64,000 bases of DNA from an uncultured Desulfomicrobiaceae bacterium (lineage in GTDB: Bacteria; Desulfobacterota; Desulfovibrionia; Desulfovibrionales; Desulfomicrobiaceae), in the NCBI GenBank assembly GCA_937989665.1, contig CALKRN010000005.1, positions 102,080 through 166,079 on the forward strand, given 5' to 3'. The notes below the pieces were generated by a model that did not search any database, was not told the origin of the DNA, and saw only the letters and a list, made by a program, of their open reading frames with translations. The position numbers and the translations under genes are program-made. This document shows, in pieces, positions 28,999 to 38,435 of this stretch. Positions within the stretch are counted from its first letter, which is position 1. Every line of letters starts with the position of its first letter.

Positions 28999-29449
28999 GC
29001 CGGCGCACGCTGCAGCGACGCCGAGAAAGCGCGTTGCCAGCGTCAAGGCCCTTAAAGCCGTGGCGGTTGCGGCGCACGCTGCCAAGGGAACGCACGGCAA
29101 TGCGCTGTGTCCGCCGATGCCCTCGTGGTACGCGCGAGAGGCGGTGTGTCGCAGGCAACCAACGCCTGCAGTCTGGACCCAAGATCCGTGCATTCGCTCA
29201 ACCGCCCGAGAGCCAGCGTTTTGCAGGCATCCAGTGTCAGGGGGGCGCCGTGGGACATCCAGCGCGCCTGGACGCCCTAAGAGCTGGTGCGATCTGGGCG
29301 TGGTTTAGATCGCCTACCTCCCCCCGGAAGGGAAGTCATGGGCGGATCGCTTTATTTTGGGACCACAGTTTCGATGTCTTTTCCCCAAAGCGAAGGGGCG
29401 TCGTGCGTACCGCTGCGCAGGGCGTGCCCTGGCGCTGAGGACTAGCGGC
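28999..29449. other. GC-rich non-coding gap after ftsK
   Basis: About 450 bases without a supported gene. A 12-base sequence, GGCGCACGCTGC, occurs at 29002-29013 and again at 29071-29082. I checked for an SRP RNA or tRNA-like structure and saw none. Confidence 0.5.
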
Positions 29450-29474
29450 AAAAAGGGGCGCCTTGCGGCTCCCC
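29450..29474 (-). terminator. Second (distal) terminator of the fdh operon
   Basis: Read on the minus strand, an 8-bp stem with one mismatch (29455-29462 with 29467-29474) is followed by five Ts (29454-29450). It is a near copy of the terminator 76 bp upstream in the direction of transcription. Confidence 0.75.
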
Positions 29475-29525
29475 TCCTGGTGGGGCTTGATGATGGCGTT
29501 CGGTTTAGCCCAGGGCATCAATCGC

Positions 29526-29550
29526 AAAAAGGGGAGCCTTGCGGCTCCCC
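29526..29550 (-). terminator. First (proximal) terminator of the fdh operon
   Basis: Read on the minus strand, a perfect 8-bp GC-rich stem (29531-29538 with 29543-29550, tetraloop) is followed by TTTTT (29530-29526). It lies about 50 bases after the fdhB stop. A further 8-bp inverted repeat at 29560-29567/29578-29585 lies between it and the gene. Confidence 0.85.
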
Positions 29551-29600
29551 TCCTGTTGGGGGTCGGGGGTGTTAGGTCCCGACCCGGGGGATGGAGGTGG

Positions 29601-30329
29601 TTATACGGTTGGTCGGTGGAAAGGAGTGAGCCGTGCCAGCAGGGCGCGACGGTCTAAAAGCGGCAGGTCGAGGCTGGCGACGGCATATTGGTGGATCTTT
29701 TTGGGATCTACTGGGTAGAGATAGATGACGCGGACACTGTCGGCGTCACCCAGGGTAGCTTCGGGGTATCGTTTCTGGACTTCAGCGAGGCGTTTTTTGG
29801 CCATGGCGAGCATGGCGTCATAGTCCCCGAAGTTCATGGTGCCAGTGGGGCACACCTGGACACAGGCAGGGAGCAGGCCATTTTGCACCCGGTCCAGACA
29901 CATGGTGCATTTGGCCATGACTTTTGTCTCTGGGTGCTGGCGCGGGATATTATACGGGCAAGCCTCGCGGATTTCATTGAAGTCCGGCAGGGCTTTCGTT
30001 TTTTCGGTAAAGAACACCGCGCCGGTTTGGGGGTCATGCACGATGGCCGTGTTGTCATAGGCATCTGCCGTCAGCTTGCAGGGCGGTTCGATGCAATGGC
30101 GGCATTGCTCCGGGAAGAAGGCCCAGACAGCCAGATTGCCTTTGGCATCGGCAATTTCTTTCATGTGCACCACTTTGTAGGTGGTGGCAGAGAGGTCTTT
30201 GGGGTTTTGGTAGGAGCCCCAGTTTTGGGTTTGTTCTGCCGGGAGCTTGTTCCATTGCTTGCAGGCCACCTGGCATCCGCGGCAGGCCGTACATTTGGTG
30301 AGGTCCACGAAAAAGGCTTTTCCGGACAT
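29601..30329 (-). CDS. fdhB: Formate dehydrogenase iron-sulphur (beta) subunit
   Basis: A 242-residue electron-transfer subunit with four Cys clusters of the [4Fe-4S] type: CTACRGCQVACKQW at residues 13-26, CRHCIEPPC, ACPYNIP, and CTMCLDRVQNGLLPACVQVCP. It takes electrons from the molybdopterin subunit. No membrane anchor helix is present, unlike E. coli FdnH, so it should be a soluble periplasmic partner exported with FdhA. It starts 12 bases after fdhA stops and is followed by two terminators; no cytochrome gamma subunit or FdhD/FdhE gene is adjacent. Confidence 0.93.
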   Translation of the reverse strand: MSGKAFFVDLTKCTACRGCQVACKQWNKLPAEQTQNWGSYQNPKDLSATTYKVVHMKEIADAKGNLAVWAFFPEQCRHCIEPPCKLTADAYDNTAIVHDPQTGAVFFTEKTKALPDFNEIREACPYNIPRQHPETKVMAKCTMCLDRVQNGLLPACVQVCPTGTMNFGDYDAMLAMAKKRLAEVQKRYPEATLGDADSVRVIYLYPVDPKKIHQYAVASLDLPLLDRRALLARLTPFHRPTV

Positions 30330-30341
30330 GGCTGGTTCTCC

Positions 30342-33300
30342 TTAGGCTTTGCGCACGTTGACCATGAAGGCCTTGGTTTCCGGGATGCCGGTATTGGGGT
30401 CACCGACGCTGGGGCTAAGCACGTTGGCCGACTCGCCGCCATTTTGCGGCCATACCCAGCCATAGTGCCAGGGCAAGGCGACAAGGTGTAGGGTATTGCC
30501 CATAACCTTCATGGGTTTGAGCCGCTTTGTCACGATGGCGATCGCCCAGAGCTGGCCGCGGGGGTTCTCGACGATGACCTTGTCGCCATTCTGGATGCCC
30601 TTCAGTTTGGCCAGTTCTTCACTCATTTCGCAGAAGATCTGCGGTTGCGCCTCGATGAGCCAGGGCTGCCAGCGGGTCATAAGGCCGGTCTGCCAGTGCT
30701 CGGTGACCCGGATGGTGGTGCATACAAAGGGATAGCGCGGGTCGCACACGGCGCGGTGTTTTTCCTCCCCGGCAAAGATAAGGGCCGTGGGGTTGTTGAG
30801 CTGCTTGGAGAACGGGTGTTCGGCGATGGGACACTCCATAGGCTCGTAATGCTCGGGGAATGGGCCGTCGTTGAGTCCGGGGCCAAAGAGGGCGCCGAGG
30901 CCATGGACCTGCATGATGAAGGGATGTTTGGTACCAGGGTCGCCGCCACCATCGACCACGTCGATGGTCCATTTTTTACCGGCAGCGTCCCACGCGAGGA
31001 CCGGTTTCTGTGGTTGGTACGGCTTGCCGGTAAGGTCCACCGAGGCACGGTTGTAAAGGACCCGGCGGTTCACCGGCCAGCACCACGCCCAGTTGGGGAA
31101 GAGTCCGACCTTTTCTTGTTCTGGGGTCTGGGTCTTGTCGCGGCGAGCGGCCATGTTTCCCTTGGCAGTGTAGGAACCACAGTAGAGCCAGTTGCCTGAA
31201 CACGTGGACCCATCGTCCTTGAGGAAGAGGAAGGAGGGCACCTGGGTGCCGGCTTTCACGGTTTCTTCCTTTCCATCGGGGGTCTTCACCACCGTATCTT
31301 TGAGGTAGTAGCCGTTGATGAGCTTGGCGGTTTTGTGGGGATCGAAGGTATGGCCATCGCCCCAGTCAGCCACGTTGAGGCCGAGGATCGGCTCGGGCAT
31401 GACCCCGCCTTCTTTCTGGTAGAGCTCGCGGATCTTGAGGAAGAGCTCATAGATAATGTCGCCGTCGGGTTTGGTCGCGCCTGCTGGCTTGGGTCCGGCG
31501 TAGCGCCACTGCATCCAACGGCCGGTGTTGGTGATGGAGCCCTCTTTTTCCACCGACACGGCGCAGGGGAGGAAGAAGACTTCGGTCTTGATTTCCTTGG
31601 GGTTCATGCCTGGGCCCATCCAGAAGGAACCGGTCTCGTTCTCGAAGATGTTGACGTTGACCATCCAGTCGAGCTTGGCCAGGGCTTGGCGAGTCTTGTG
31701 GGCGTTGGCACCGCTGGCGGCTGGGTTCATGCCCCAGGCAAAGAAGCCTTTGAATTGGCCTTTGAGCATTTGATCGAAAAGGACGAGCCAGGAAGCGTTC
31801 TGGCCTTCATCGAGCTTGGGAAGCCATTTATACGCTGTTTCGAGGTCTGCCTCTTTGTACATAGCCTTGAGAAGGCTCGCCAGGTACTTAGGCTGATTTT
31901 GTTTCCAGTTCAGGCTCTTGGGGTCCTTGCTGACAGGCGTGATCGCCTTGAGATACTCGGCAAGTTCCCCTTGGTTTGCCCGTGGGGTGGGCAGATAGCC
32001 CGGGATGATGTGGAAAAGGAGGGCATGGTCTGTAGAACCCTGGACGTTGGACTCACCACGCAGGGCGTTCACCCCGCCGCCCGCCATACCGATGTTGCCC
32101 AAGAGGAGTTGGACTATGGCCATGGTGCGGATATTCTGGACGCCAACGGTATGCTGAGTCCAGCCCATGGCATAGAGGATGGTGCCGGATTTGTCTGGTT
32201 TGCCCGTCGTGGTGTACGCTTTGTACACTTCCAGGAGTTTCTCTTCCGGCGTACCTGTCACCGAGGAAACGGTTTTCAGATCGTAGCGTTTGTAGTGTTC
32301 TTTGAGGAGTTGGAAGACACAGCGCGGATCCGAGAGCGTCATGTCGCGCTTGGGGACTCCATTTTCATCGAGTTCGAAGGCCCAGGATTTCTTGTCATAC
32401 TTACGGTTGGCCTCGTCAAAACCAGAGAACAATCCATCTTTGAAAGAGAAGTCTTTGGAGACGATAAACGATGCGTTCGTATAGTTGACGACGTATTCTT
32501 TGAAATAAAGATTGTTGTCGAGAATATACTTAATCATGCCTCCAAGGAACGCGATATCGGTTCCTGAACGAAGTGGTGCATAAATGTGCGCTTTTGAAGA
32601 TGTTCTTGTAAATCGAGGATCGACGTGAATCAGCGTGGCGCCATTATCTATCGCCTTCATTACCCAATGGAATGTGATGGGATGAGTTTCAGCGGAATTG
32701 CCGCCCATGACTAAAATGCAGTCACTATTTTTGATGTCAATGATGTGGTTGGTCATGGCGCCCCGGCCAAAACTTTCCGCTAATGCAGGAACGGTCGAGC
32801 TATGGCAGATGCGCGCCTGGTGTTCAATGAAGGTAAGACCAAGACAACGGAGCATGGTCTGGTAAATCCAGCATTCTTCGTTATCCATGGCCGCGGAACC
32901 GACCGAAGCGATGCCGTCGCAGCGGTTGACCGGCTGGCCTTTGGCATTGGTTTTGACAAAGGTGGCGTCGCGCGTGGCTTTGACTCGTTTGGCGATCTCG
33001 GTGATCATCCATTCCCAGGACTTGGGCTCCCAGCGGTCACTGCCCGGGGCGCGGTACAGGGGTTGGGTGACGCGACGGTCATTTTCTGCCAGTTGGAAGA
33101 GGGCGGCACCTTTGGCGCAGAGGCTGCCTTCGTTGATGGGGTGGTCGGGATCTCCTTCGATGTTGATGGCCCGATTGGTCTTTTCGTCCGTGGAAACGAT
33201 CAGCCCGCAGCCTGTGCCACAATAGCAACAAATTGTGGTGGTTTCCTTGCCTTGGCGCAGTTTCAGGAGTTGGGCGCCGGCCTGGGCCTCAGAGAGATCG

Positions 33301-33377
33301 AGGCCGAGCCCGCCAAAGGCGGTGACCGCCGTGGCCGCGGCAGTAAGTTGGATGAATTCTCTTCGCCGAAGTTGCAT
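30342..33377 (-). CDS. fdhA: Formate dehydrogenase molybdopterin (alpha) subunit, cysteine form, Tat-exported
   Basis: A 1011-residue catalytic subunit. A twin-arginine signal RRREFIQL opens the protein, then a [4Fe-4S] motif CCYCGTGCGLIV, and the active-site segment ARICHSSTVPALAESFGRGAMTN split here as ARICHSSTV then FGRGAMTN. The metal ligand is Cys191 (codon TGC), where many Desulfovibrio and E. coli FdnG enzymes have selenocysteine. It oxidises formate to CO2 in the periplasm, or the reverse. Start 33377 follows AAGGAGG; the longer frame precedes the Tat signal. An AT-rich block lies at about 32380-32830. Metal (Mo or W) cannot be told. Confidence 0.95.
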   Translation of the reverse strand: MQLRRREFIQLTAAATAVTAFGGLGLDLSEAQAGAQLLKLRQGKETTTICCYCGTGCGLIVSTDEKTNRAINIEGDPDHPINEGSLCAKGAALFQLAENDRRVTQPLYRAPGSDRWEPKSWEWMITEIAKRVKATRDATFVKTNAKGQPVNRCDGIASVGSAAMDNEECWIYQTMLRCLGLTFIEHQARICHSSTVPALAESFGRGAMTNHIIDIKNSDCILVMGGNSAETHPITFHWVMKAIDNGATLIHVDPRFTRTSSKAHIYAPLRSGTDIAFLGGMIKYILDNNLYFKEYVVNYTNASFIVSKDFSFKDGLFSGFDEANRKYDKKSWAFELDENGVPKRDMTLSDPRCVFQLLKEHYKRYDLKTVSSVTGTPEEKLLEVYKAYTTTGKPDKSGTILYAMGWTQHTVGVQNIRTMAIVQLLLGNIGMAGGGVNALRGESNVQGSTDHALLFHIIPGYLPTPRANQGELAEYLKAITPVSKDPKSLNWKQNQPKYLASLLKAMYKEADLETAYKWLPKLDEGQNASWLVLFDQMLKGQFKGFFAWGMNPAASGANAHKTRQALAKLDWMVNVNIFENETGSFWMGPGMNPKEIKTEVFFLPCAVSVEKEGSITNTGRWMQWRYAGPKPAGATKPDGDIIYELFLKIRELYQKEGGVMPEPILGLNVADWGDGHTFDPHKTAKLINGYYLKDTVVKTPDGKEETVKAGTQVPSFLFLKDDGSTCSGNWLYCGSYTAKGNMAARRDKTQTPEQEKVGLFPNWAWCWPVNRRVLYNRASVDLTGKPYQPQKPVLAWDAAGKKWTIDVVDGGGDPGTKHPFIMQVHGLGALFGPGLNDGPFPEHYEPMECPIAEHPFSKQLNNPTALIFAGEEKHRAVCDPRYPFVCTTIRVTEHWQTGLMTRWQPWLIEAQPQIFCEMSEELAKLKGIQNGDKVIVENPRGQLWAIAIVTKRLKPMKVMGNTLHLVALPWHYGWVWPQNGGESANVLSPSVGDPNTGIPETKAFMVNVRKA

Positions 33378-33481
33378 GGTGTCCTCCTTGTTGCTGATCC
33401 CTCGGCTCGTGGGGGTCGGAGTTTTCTTTTCTCCGATGGTGGCTCTCATGGGGCAAAGGCAAAGAGGACACAAGAAAAAGC

Positions 33482-34336
33482 TTATTCCTCAAAGTTTGGC
33501 ACAAAAGCACATAGATATTGGGCGAGGATGGGGAAGATATCGTCGTGGCGGTGGTTGTAGCGAAATTCCAGTTCTTTGATATATAAAGGAAAATTGACAG
33601 GCGAGATGCCGCGAAGGCGTTGGAACCAGGCCTTGGAAAAGGACCAGAACCCTCGGGAGGAGTCGATGAAAAGCCCTTTGTCAGTATGTTTGACCCCATA
33701 GGTCGTGGAGAGCGCATTGCCGCCGATGAGTAGCGCGGCATACTGTTTGTAGCGATCCGTGTAGATGATTTTGCCGATACTGGCCGTTTTGAGGTGGAAA
33801 TTCATTTTGAAATGGAGGATGCTTTCGGCATCAAGCTCCGGGATAAGGTCCACAAAGACGTGGTCACCGCGCTCCACGATGCCGAACACTGGCATACGGA
33901 GCCCGTGGCGGGATTCTTTGCGGAACTTGCCTGATGGTGCGAGGTCAAGGCCATGGATCGAGGAAAAGATAAGCCGGGCATCCAGACTATGAGCCACGAT
34001 GGCCATGCGCAGGGTAGTCACGGATTTGTAGGCCGTGTTGTAGGAGACACCGAGCTGTTCGGCCACCCGGCTGGTCGGGGCCTCGAGTTCGAAGAGTTTG
34101 ATGAGGCGCAGCCATTGCTGGCAACTCAGATTGCCGTTGTTGAGAAAGCGCAGGCTAAAGTCGTGGAAGGTATAGCCGCAGCGCGAGCAGCGACGGTATC
34201 CCTTTCGGATGGCGTACAGGCGTCGGGTGCGGCATTTAGGGCAGAAGCGTTGATGGTTTTTCCAGCAAAATCCCAGCAAAAATTTTCTGGCAGAATTTTC
34301 TGTTTTGATAATCTTTTCATAGTGTTCAAGTTTCAT
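33482..34336 (-). CDS. IS1595-like (ISXO2 domain) transposase, apparently solitary
   Basis: A 284-residue protein. The N-terminal zinc ribbon has Cys pairs CPKC and CSRC, followed by a helix-turn-helix-like segment (TSRVAEQLGVSYNTAYK) and an ISXO2/IS1595 DDE domain with GLDLAPSG, PVFGIVERG and IYTDRYKQY. Compared from memory with family members, the usual DE at the first site reads DL, and the usual N-X2-E before the FWS motif (FWS..K) reads D-X2-R. I found no clear terminal inverted repeats or target duplications. It is either a decayed insertion sequence or a transposase-derived gene. ATG 34336 preferred over TTG 34345; no SD seen. Confidence 0.75.
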   Translation of the reverse strand: MKLEHYEKIIKTENSARKFLLGFCWKNHQRFCPKCRTRRLYAIRKGYRRCSRCGYTFHDFSLRFLNNGNLSCQQWLRLIKLFELEAPTSRVAEQLGVSYNTAYKSVTTLRMAIVAHSLDARLIFSSIHGLDLAPSGKFRKESRHGLRMPVFGIVERGDHVFVDLIPELDAESILHFKMNFHLKTASIGKIIYTDRYKQYAALLIGGNALSTTYGVKHTDKGLFIDSSRGFWSFSKAWFQRLRGISPVNFPLYIKELEFRYNHRHDDIFPILAQYLCAFVPNFEE

Positions 34337-34464
34337 ATTCGGCAATTTTTTATGTCAAAGTGTGCGTATTTAGCTTAACGGGAGGAGCGGACAATCCGTC
34401 CTGGATATAAAACTGCGAGAATTTCTTTATGTCAAAAAAAGCATACATTGGCAAGGGGGTTCGG

Positions 34465-35703
34465 ATGGCCTGGCAGGTGTGGCGCTGCGGAGCATGGTGG
34501 TGGGGGGTTTGTCTCCTGGTAGGGCTCTTGGGCTGCCAGGAGGCCGAGGTGGTAGTTTCGATGCCGGTGTTGGAGAACCCTGGAGTCTCCGACACCGAGG
34601 TGACCTTCGGCTCGTCCCTCGCCCTTCAGGGGCATGCAGGCTATCTTGGCCAGGAGACGATCAAGGGGGCGATGGCGTATATCAACTATGTCAACGACTC
34701 CGGTGGGGTGCATGGCCGACGGATTCGGGTCATTACCCGAGACGATAGCTATGATCCACCGAAATGCCTCGCCAATACCCAACGCTTTCTCATTGAAGAT
34801 CGTGTATTTGGGCTCTTTTGTTATGTGGGTACTCCTACGACGGTGAAGGTTTTACCCATGATTCAGGAAGCCCAAGTGCCTCTCCTTGGGATGTTTACCG
34901 GTGCCAATGCCTTGCGAGAGCCGTTTTTGCCGTATGTGGTCAATGTCCGCGCATCGTACTATCAGGAGACTGGCGCTGCGGTGCATCATCTGGTGCATGA
35001 TTTGGGATTAAGTCGCATTGCCGTTTTTTATCAATACGATGCCTTTGGTTTCGATGGGTTGACGGGCACAGAGCTTGCTCTCAAACGCTTTGGCCTTGAG
35101 CCCGTGGCCCGGGGGAGCTACGTGCGTGGGACAAACGATGTCTCGGATGCCGTGGATCGCATTGCTGCTGCAGACGCTCAGGCCGTTGTGATGATCGGCA
35201 CCTCGGACCCGTGTGCCAATTTCATTCGCCAGACCCTGTGGCGAGGGCATACACCTATCTTCTATATGGTGTCTTTTGTGGGGGCTAAGGAGCTTTCCCG
35301 GAATTTAGCAGGCACGAGCCTCGATGGCGTCCCGGTGATCATGAGTCAGGTCGTTCCTCCACCGCGCGCTGCTGATGGATCGCCCACGCCGAGTGCACAA
35401 GAGTTCGTGGAGTTGATGACCCGGTACTTCCCTGGGGAGGAGCCCAACTTTGTGGGCTTTGAGGGGTATATCAATGCCAAGACCTTGGTGGAGGCCTTGC
35501 GTCGTGCAGGCCGCGCCCTGACCCGGGAAGCGTTTCTGCGCGCCGTGGAATCCATGGATGACTTTGCCATCGGGCCTGACGTCCGGCTCTCCTTTGGGCC
35601 GACGGACCACCAAGGTCTTGATACCGTATACTTTACGATATTGCGAGAGGGACGATTTGTCCTGCTGGAGGATTGGCAGGAAGTGCGGGGGGTGCGTCCA
35701 TGA
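34465..35703 (+). CDS. Periplasmic ligand-binding lipoprotein (branched-chain amino acid type, PBP fold I)
   Basis: A 412-residue protein with a lipoprotein signal ending LLGC (Cys24) and a type I periplasmic-binding fold of the LivJ/AmiC group: VTFGSSLALQGHAGYLGQETIKGA, YINYVNDSGGVHGRRI and DDSYDPPKCLANTQRF. No ABC permease or ATPase gene is nearby; instead its TGA overlaps the ATG of a sensor kinase. It is therefore likely a tethered sensory receptor that presents a small ligand to the kinase, rather than a transporter subunit. ATG 34465 has AAGGGGG 7 bases upstream; ATG 34429 is possible but has no SD. Ligand unknown. Confidence 0.85.
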   Translation: MAWQVWRCGAWWWGVCLLVGLLGCQEAEVVVSMPVLENPGVSDTEVTFGSSLALQGHAGYLGQETIKGAMAYINYVNDSGGVHGRRIRVITRDDSYDPPKCLANTQRFLIEDRVFGLFCYVGTPTTVKVLPMIQEAQVPLLGMFTGANALREPFLPYVVNVRASYYQETGAAVHHLVHDLGLSRIAVFYQYDAFGFDGLTGTELALKRFGLEPVARGSYVRGTNDVSDAVDRIAAADAQAVVMIGTSDPCANFIRQTLWRGHTPIFYMVSFVGAKELSRNLAGTSLDGVPVIMSQVVPPPRAADGSPTPSAQEFVELMTRYFPGEEPNFVGFEGYINAKTLVEALRRAGRALTREAFLRAVESMDDFAIGPDVRLSFGPTDHQGLDTVYFTILREGRFVLLEDWQEVRGVRP

Positions 35704-37691
35704 TCCGCCTCTATTCCCATGTATCTCTCAAGAACAAGATATTCTTTTCTATATTGCTCGTTATTCTCCTCATTAGTGTGACCATCGCATTTTTAGCACG
35801 ATGGATCCTTATCTCCGGACTCACCAAAGAGCTTGAGTTGCGAGGAATTGCTGTAGCTCGTTCCATTGCTGAGCGTGGAGCTGGTTTTGTTCTTGAAAAA
35901 AATTCTCCTGAACTACTTGGACTTATATTTGACGAGGCAAGATTGCGCGAGCGTCAATTCCTTATTAATTATATTTATGTCCTTGATCGTGTAAATCAAG
36001 TACAAGCGCATACGTTTACGGTGCCATTTCCTGCAGCATTCAGTACTGCCAATCCTATTCCTGAGGATGAAGCGCAGAGTGTTCGGCTAGTACGCCATGG
36101 AGAAATGGTTTCCTATGATATTGCTGTGCCTATTCGTGAGGGTATTTATCGCATTGGCAGTGTGCATGTGGGACTGAGTAAAGACCACATCGATCGCTTG
36201 GTGGCAAAGCTGCGCTTTATGTTTCTTGGTTTTATCTCAGCGGTTATTATCATCATCTTTTACGTCAGCCACCTCGTCTCCCGGCATATCACCATGCCGC
36301 TGCGCCGTCTGACTCGTATTTCCGACGAATTGAGCCGGGGCAATTTCGATGTTCCCATCGATCTTGGCGAGGGGCTCGATTGGGCGGTGACCAATTGCCC
36401 CGCCTATAAAGATACCAACATGCCGTGCTGGCATTTTGATCAACAGTCTGCCCGCGGTGGCCGTGGGGCGCGGCGAGAAACCGGTCAGGCCTGTGCCACC
36501 TGCCAATTCTATCGCAAACGTTTGGGACGAGATGAAGTGGTCCAATTAGCGGACTCATTCCTCAACATGGTGTGGTCTATCCGGCTGTACCGCAAACGTT
36601 TGCAGGAGTCGGAGCAAAAGTACCGTTCCCTTTTCGATTCAGGACCAGATCCAATATTCGTTGTCGATTGCGCCACACAAACTATCCTTGATGCCAACCC
36701 AAGAGCAGAGGAAGTGTATGAATATCCATTGCAAGATTTGTTTGGAATGCCTTTTGAGAAGTTAGATCCAGACCAAGCAAAGCAGTGTTTTCTCGCTCTT
36801 GAGAATGCGAAAACAAAGACAGGTTGTGTATATTATCCAAAAGTACTTCACTATAAAAAAGGAAATAGACCATTTTATGTCAATATGCATGCATGTCCTA
36901 TTAGTTATGCAGGAAAGCAGGCTATCATTGTGGCTGTAGCCGATATCACGGAGATGATGGAAAAAGATGCTCAGCTTGTCCAGGCAGCGAAGATGAAGAC
37001 TCTTGGCGAGATGAGTGCTGGCATCGCTCACGAGATCAATCAGCCGCTCAATGCGATTAAAATGGGAAGTGAATATTTAAGCTTGCTCCTCGAGCAAGGG
37101 CGGGAAGTGTCCTCTGAGCAGATTCAGGAGATCACCACTGAGATTAGCCAGCAGGTGGATCGTGCGGCAGAGATTATTAATAATCTTCGAGCGTTTGGTC
37201 GGAAATCCGGCCTAACCATGGAGCGAGTGGACCTCAATGAGCCGATCCGTGGTGTCTTATCGATCATCGGGCGACAGTTTTCCATCCAGCGCATCAATAT
37301 CCGTCTTGACTTGGCCGTGCAGTTGCCCCCGGTGCGCGGTCACAATAATCGCTTCCAGCAGGTATTTTTCAATTTACTCAACAATGCCCGCGATGCTATC
37401 CAGGAGCGCATGGAAAGTGAGCCGGAACTCTATGGTGATATCTTGATTCGTACGTTTGTGGAAGATGGCCGGGTCGTGGCTTCGGTATCGGATAATGGTT
37501 CTGGCATTCCCGAAGAGGTGCGCAATAAGATCTTTGAGCCGTTTTTTACGACGAAGCAGACTGGTAAGGGTATGGGGCTTGGGCTGGCTATCACCTATGG
37601 TATTGTCCGCGATTACGGCGGCTCCATCGCCATTGACAGCGAGCTCGGACAGGGAACCACCTTCCGTTTGGCCTTTCCCGCTGCGGTATAA
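35700..37691 (+). CDS. Membrane sensor histidine kinase with HAMP, Cys/Trp cluster and PAS
   Basis: A 663-residue kinase. TM1 at about 10-36, a periplasmic sensor domain to about 160, TM2 at 171-194, HAMP, then a Cys-rich stretch with Cys232, Cys243-Trp244-His245, Cys265 and Cys268 that resembles the two-CW type domain and may bind metal or sense redox. PAS follows (about 305-420), HisKA with His444 in [10 protein letters not shown], and HATPase with [10 protein letters not shown] and GMGLGLAIT. It is coupled by ATGA to the ligand-binding lipoprotein and lies 15 bases before its likely response regulator. Two blocks (35700-36200, 36640-37000) are AT-rich. Confidence 0.9.
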   Translation: MIRLYSHVSLKNKIFFSILLVILLISVTIAFLARWILISGLTKELELRGIAVARSIAERGAGFVLEKNSPELLGLIFDEARLRERQFLINYIYVLDRVNQVQAHTFTVPFPAAFSTANPIPEDEAQSVRLVRHGEMVSYDIAVPIREGIYRIGSVHVGLSKDHIDRLVAKLRFMFLGFISAVIIIIFYVSHLVSRHITMPLRRLTRISDELSRGNFDVPIDLGEGLDWAVTNCPAYKDTNMPCWHFDQQSARGGRGARRETGQACATCQFYRKRLGRDEVVQLADSFLNMVWSIRLYRKRLQESEQKYRSLFDSGPDPIFVVDCATQTILDANPRAEEVYEYPLQDLFGMPFEKLDPDQAKQCFLALENAKTKTGCVYYPKVLHYKKGNRPFYVNMHACPISYAGKQAIIVAVADITEMMEKDAQLVQAAKMKTLGEMSAGIAHEINQPLNAIKMGSEYLSLLLEQGREVSSEQIQEITTEISQQVDRAAEIINNLRAFGRKSGLTMERVDLNEPIRGVLSIIGRQFSIQRINIRLDLAVQLPPVRGHNNRFQQVFFNLLNNARDAIQERMESEPELYGDILIRTFVEDGRVVASVSDNGSGIPEEVRNKIFEPFFTTKQTGKGMGLGLAITYGIVRDYGGSIAIDSELGQGTTFRLAFPAAV

Positions 37692-37706
37692 CGTTAAGGA
37701 GGCCCT

Positions 37707-38435
37707 ATGGACCGCGAGAAGATCCTCATCATTGACGACGAAAGACCGACCCTCAAAATGTTCTCGCTGTTTCTTGAGGTCTATGGATTTTCCATTTTGA
37801 CGGCGGAGTCCGGTGAGGAAGGGCTGGCGATTTTCGATCGGGAACGCCCAGAAATCGTGCTCACGGATATCAAGATGCCAGGCATGGACGGTATTGAGGT
37901 CCTGCGGGAGATCAAGCGCCGCTCGCCCACCACCGAGGTCATCGTCATCACAGGCCATGGGGATATGGATTTGGCCATTCAGGCCCTTAATCTCGACGCA
38001 GCGGACTTTATCAACAAACCTATCCAGCGCCAAAGTTTGGAGCAGGCCCTCTCCCGGGCAAGAGAGCGTCTCAATCTAGCTAAACGCCGCCAACATGAGG
38101 TGGAGACTCGCCAAGAGGGCGATATCCTCATTGTCCATATCCAGGGCAGTCTCAATGCCTATTCCGAGGGGATTTTGCGGGATGCCTACCGCCAGGGTGT
38201 GGAGGCTAGGGTGCGGCGTATTGTGCTCCAGTTTGACCCAAGCACGTCCATCAACGGTGCGGGGATTGCCATCCTCACCCAGTTGGTGCTCGAGAGCGAA
38301 AAAGACGGCGTGGAAATTGTCATGGCAGGATTGTCCGAGAATTTCCGGCGGGTGTTTGATATTGTGGGACTGACGCGCATGGTGCGTCTCTATCCTACGG
38401 TAGCCGAGGCCTGCCAGGCAGGAGGTGGCGTATGA
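37707..38435 (+). CDS. Receiver-STAS fusion response regulator
   Basis: A 242-residue protein. The receiver domain (5-120) has the acidic pair DD at 10-11, phospho-acceptor Asp54 in LTDIKMPGMDG, and KPI at 104-106. A linker helix leads to a STAS (anti-sigma antagonist) domain at about 135-240. There is no DNA-binding domain. At the site where antagonist STAS domains carry a phosphorylatable Ser (D-S-S-G) this protein has N183-G184-A185-G186, so it may work without Ser phosphorylation. It probably relays the kinase signal by protein partner binding. TAAGGAGG precedes the ATG; its TGA overlaps the next ATG. Confidence 0.9.
   Translation: MDREKILIIDDERPTLKMFSLFLEVYGFSILTAESGEEGLAIFDRERPEIVLTDIKMPGMDGIEVLREIKRRSPTTEVIVITGHGDMDLAIQALNLDAADFINKPIQRQSLEQALSRARERLNLAKRRQHEVETRQEGDILIVHIQGSLNAYSEGILRDAYRQGVEARVRRIVLQFDPSTSINGAGIAILTQLVLESEKDGVEIVMAGLSENFRRVFDIVGLTRMVRLYPTVAEACQAGGGV

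Noticed and set aside
28294..29193. 299-codon minus-strand open frame at the ftsK end
   Set aside because: Antisense to ftsK and of shadow-frame composition.
29300..29345. SRP RNA-like GGAAG loop
   Set aside because: The flanking bases do not form the conserved SRP hairpin.
32805..32807. Selenocysteine codon in formate dehydrogenase
   Set aside because: The codon is TGC (Cys) and the frame is open throughout.
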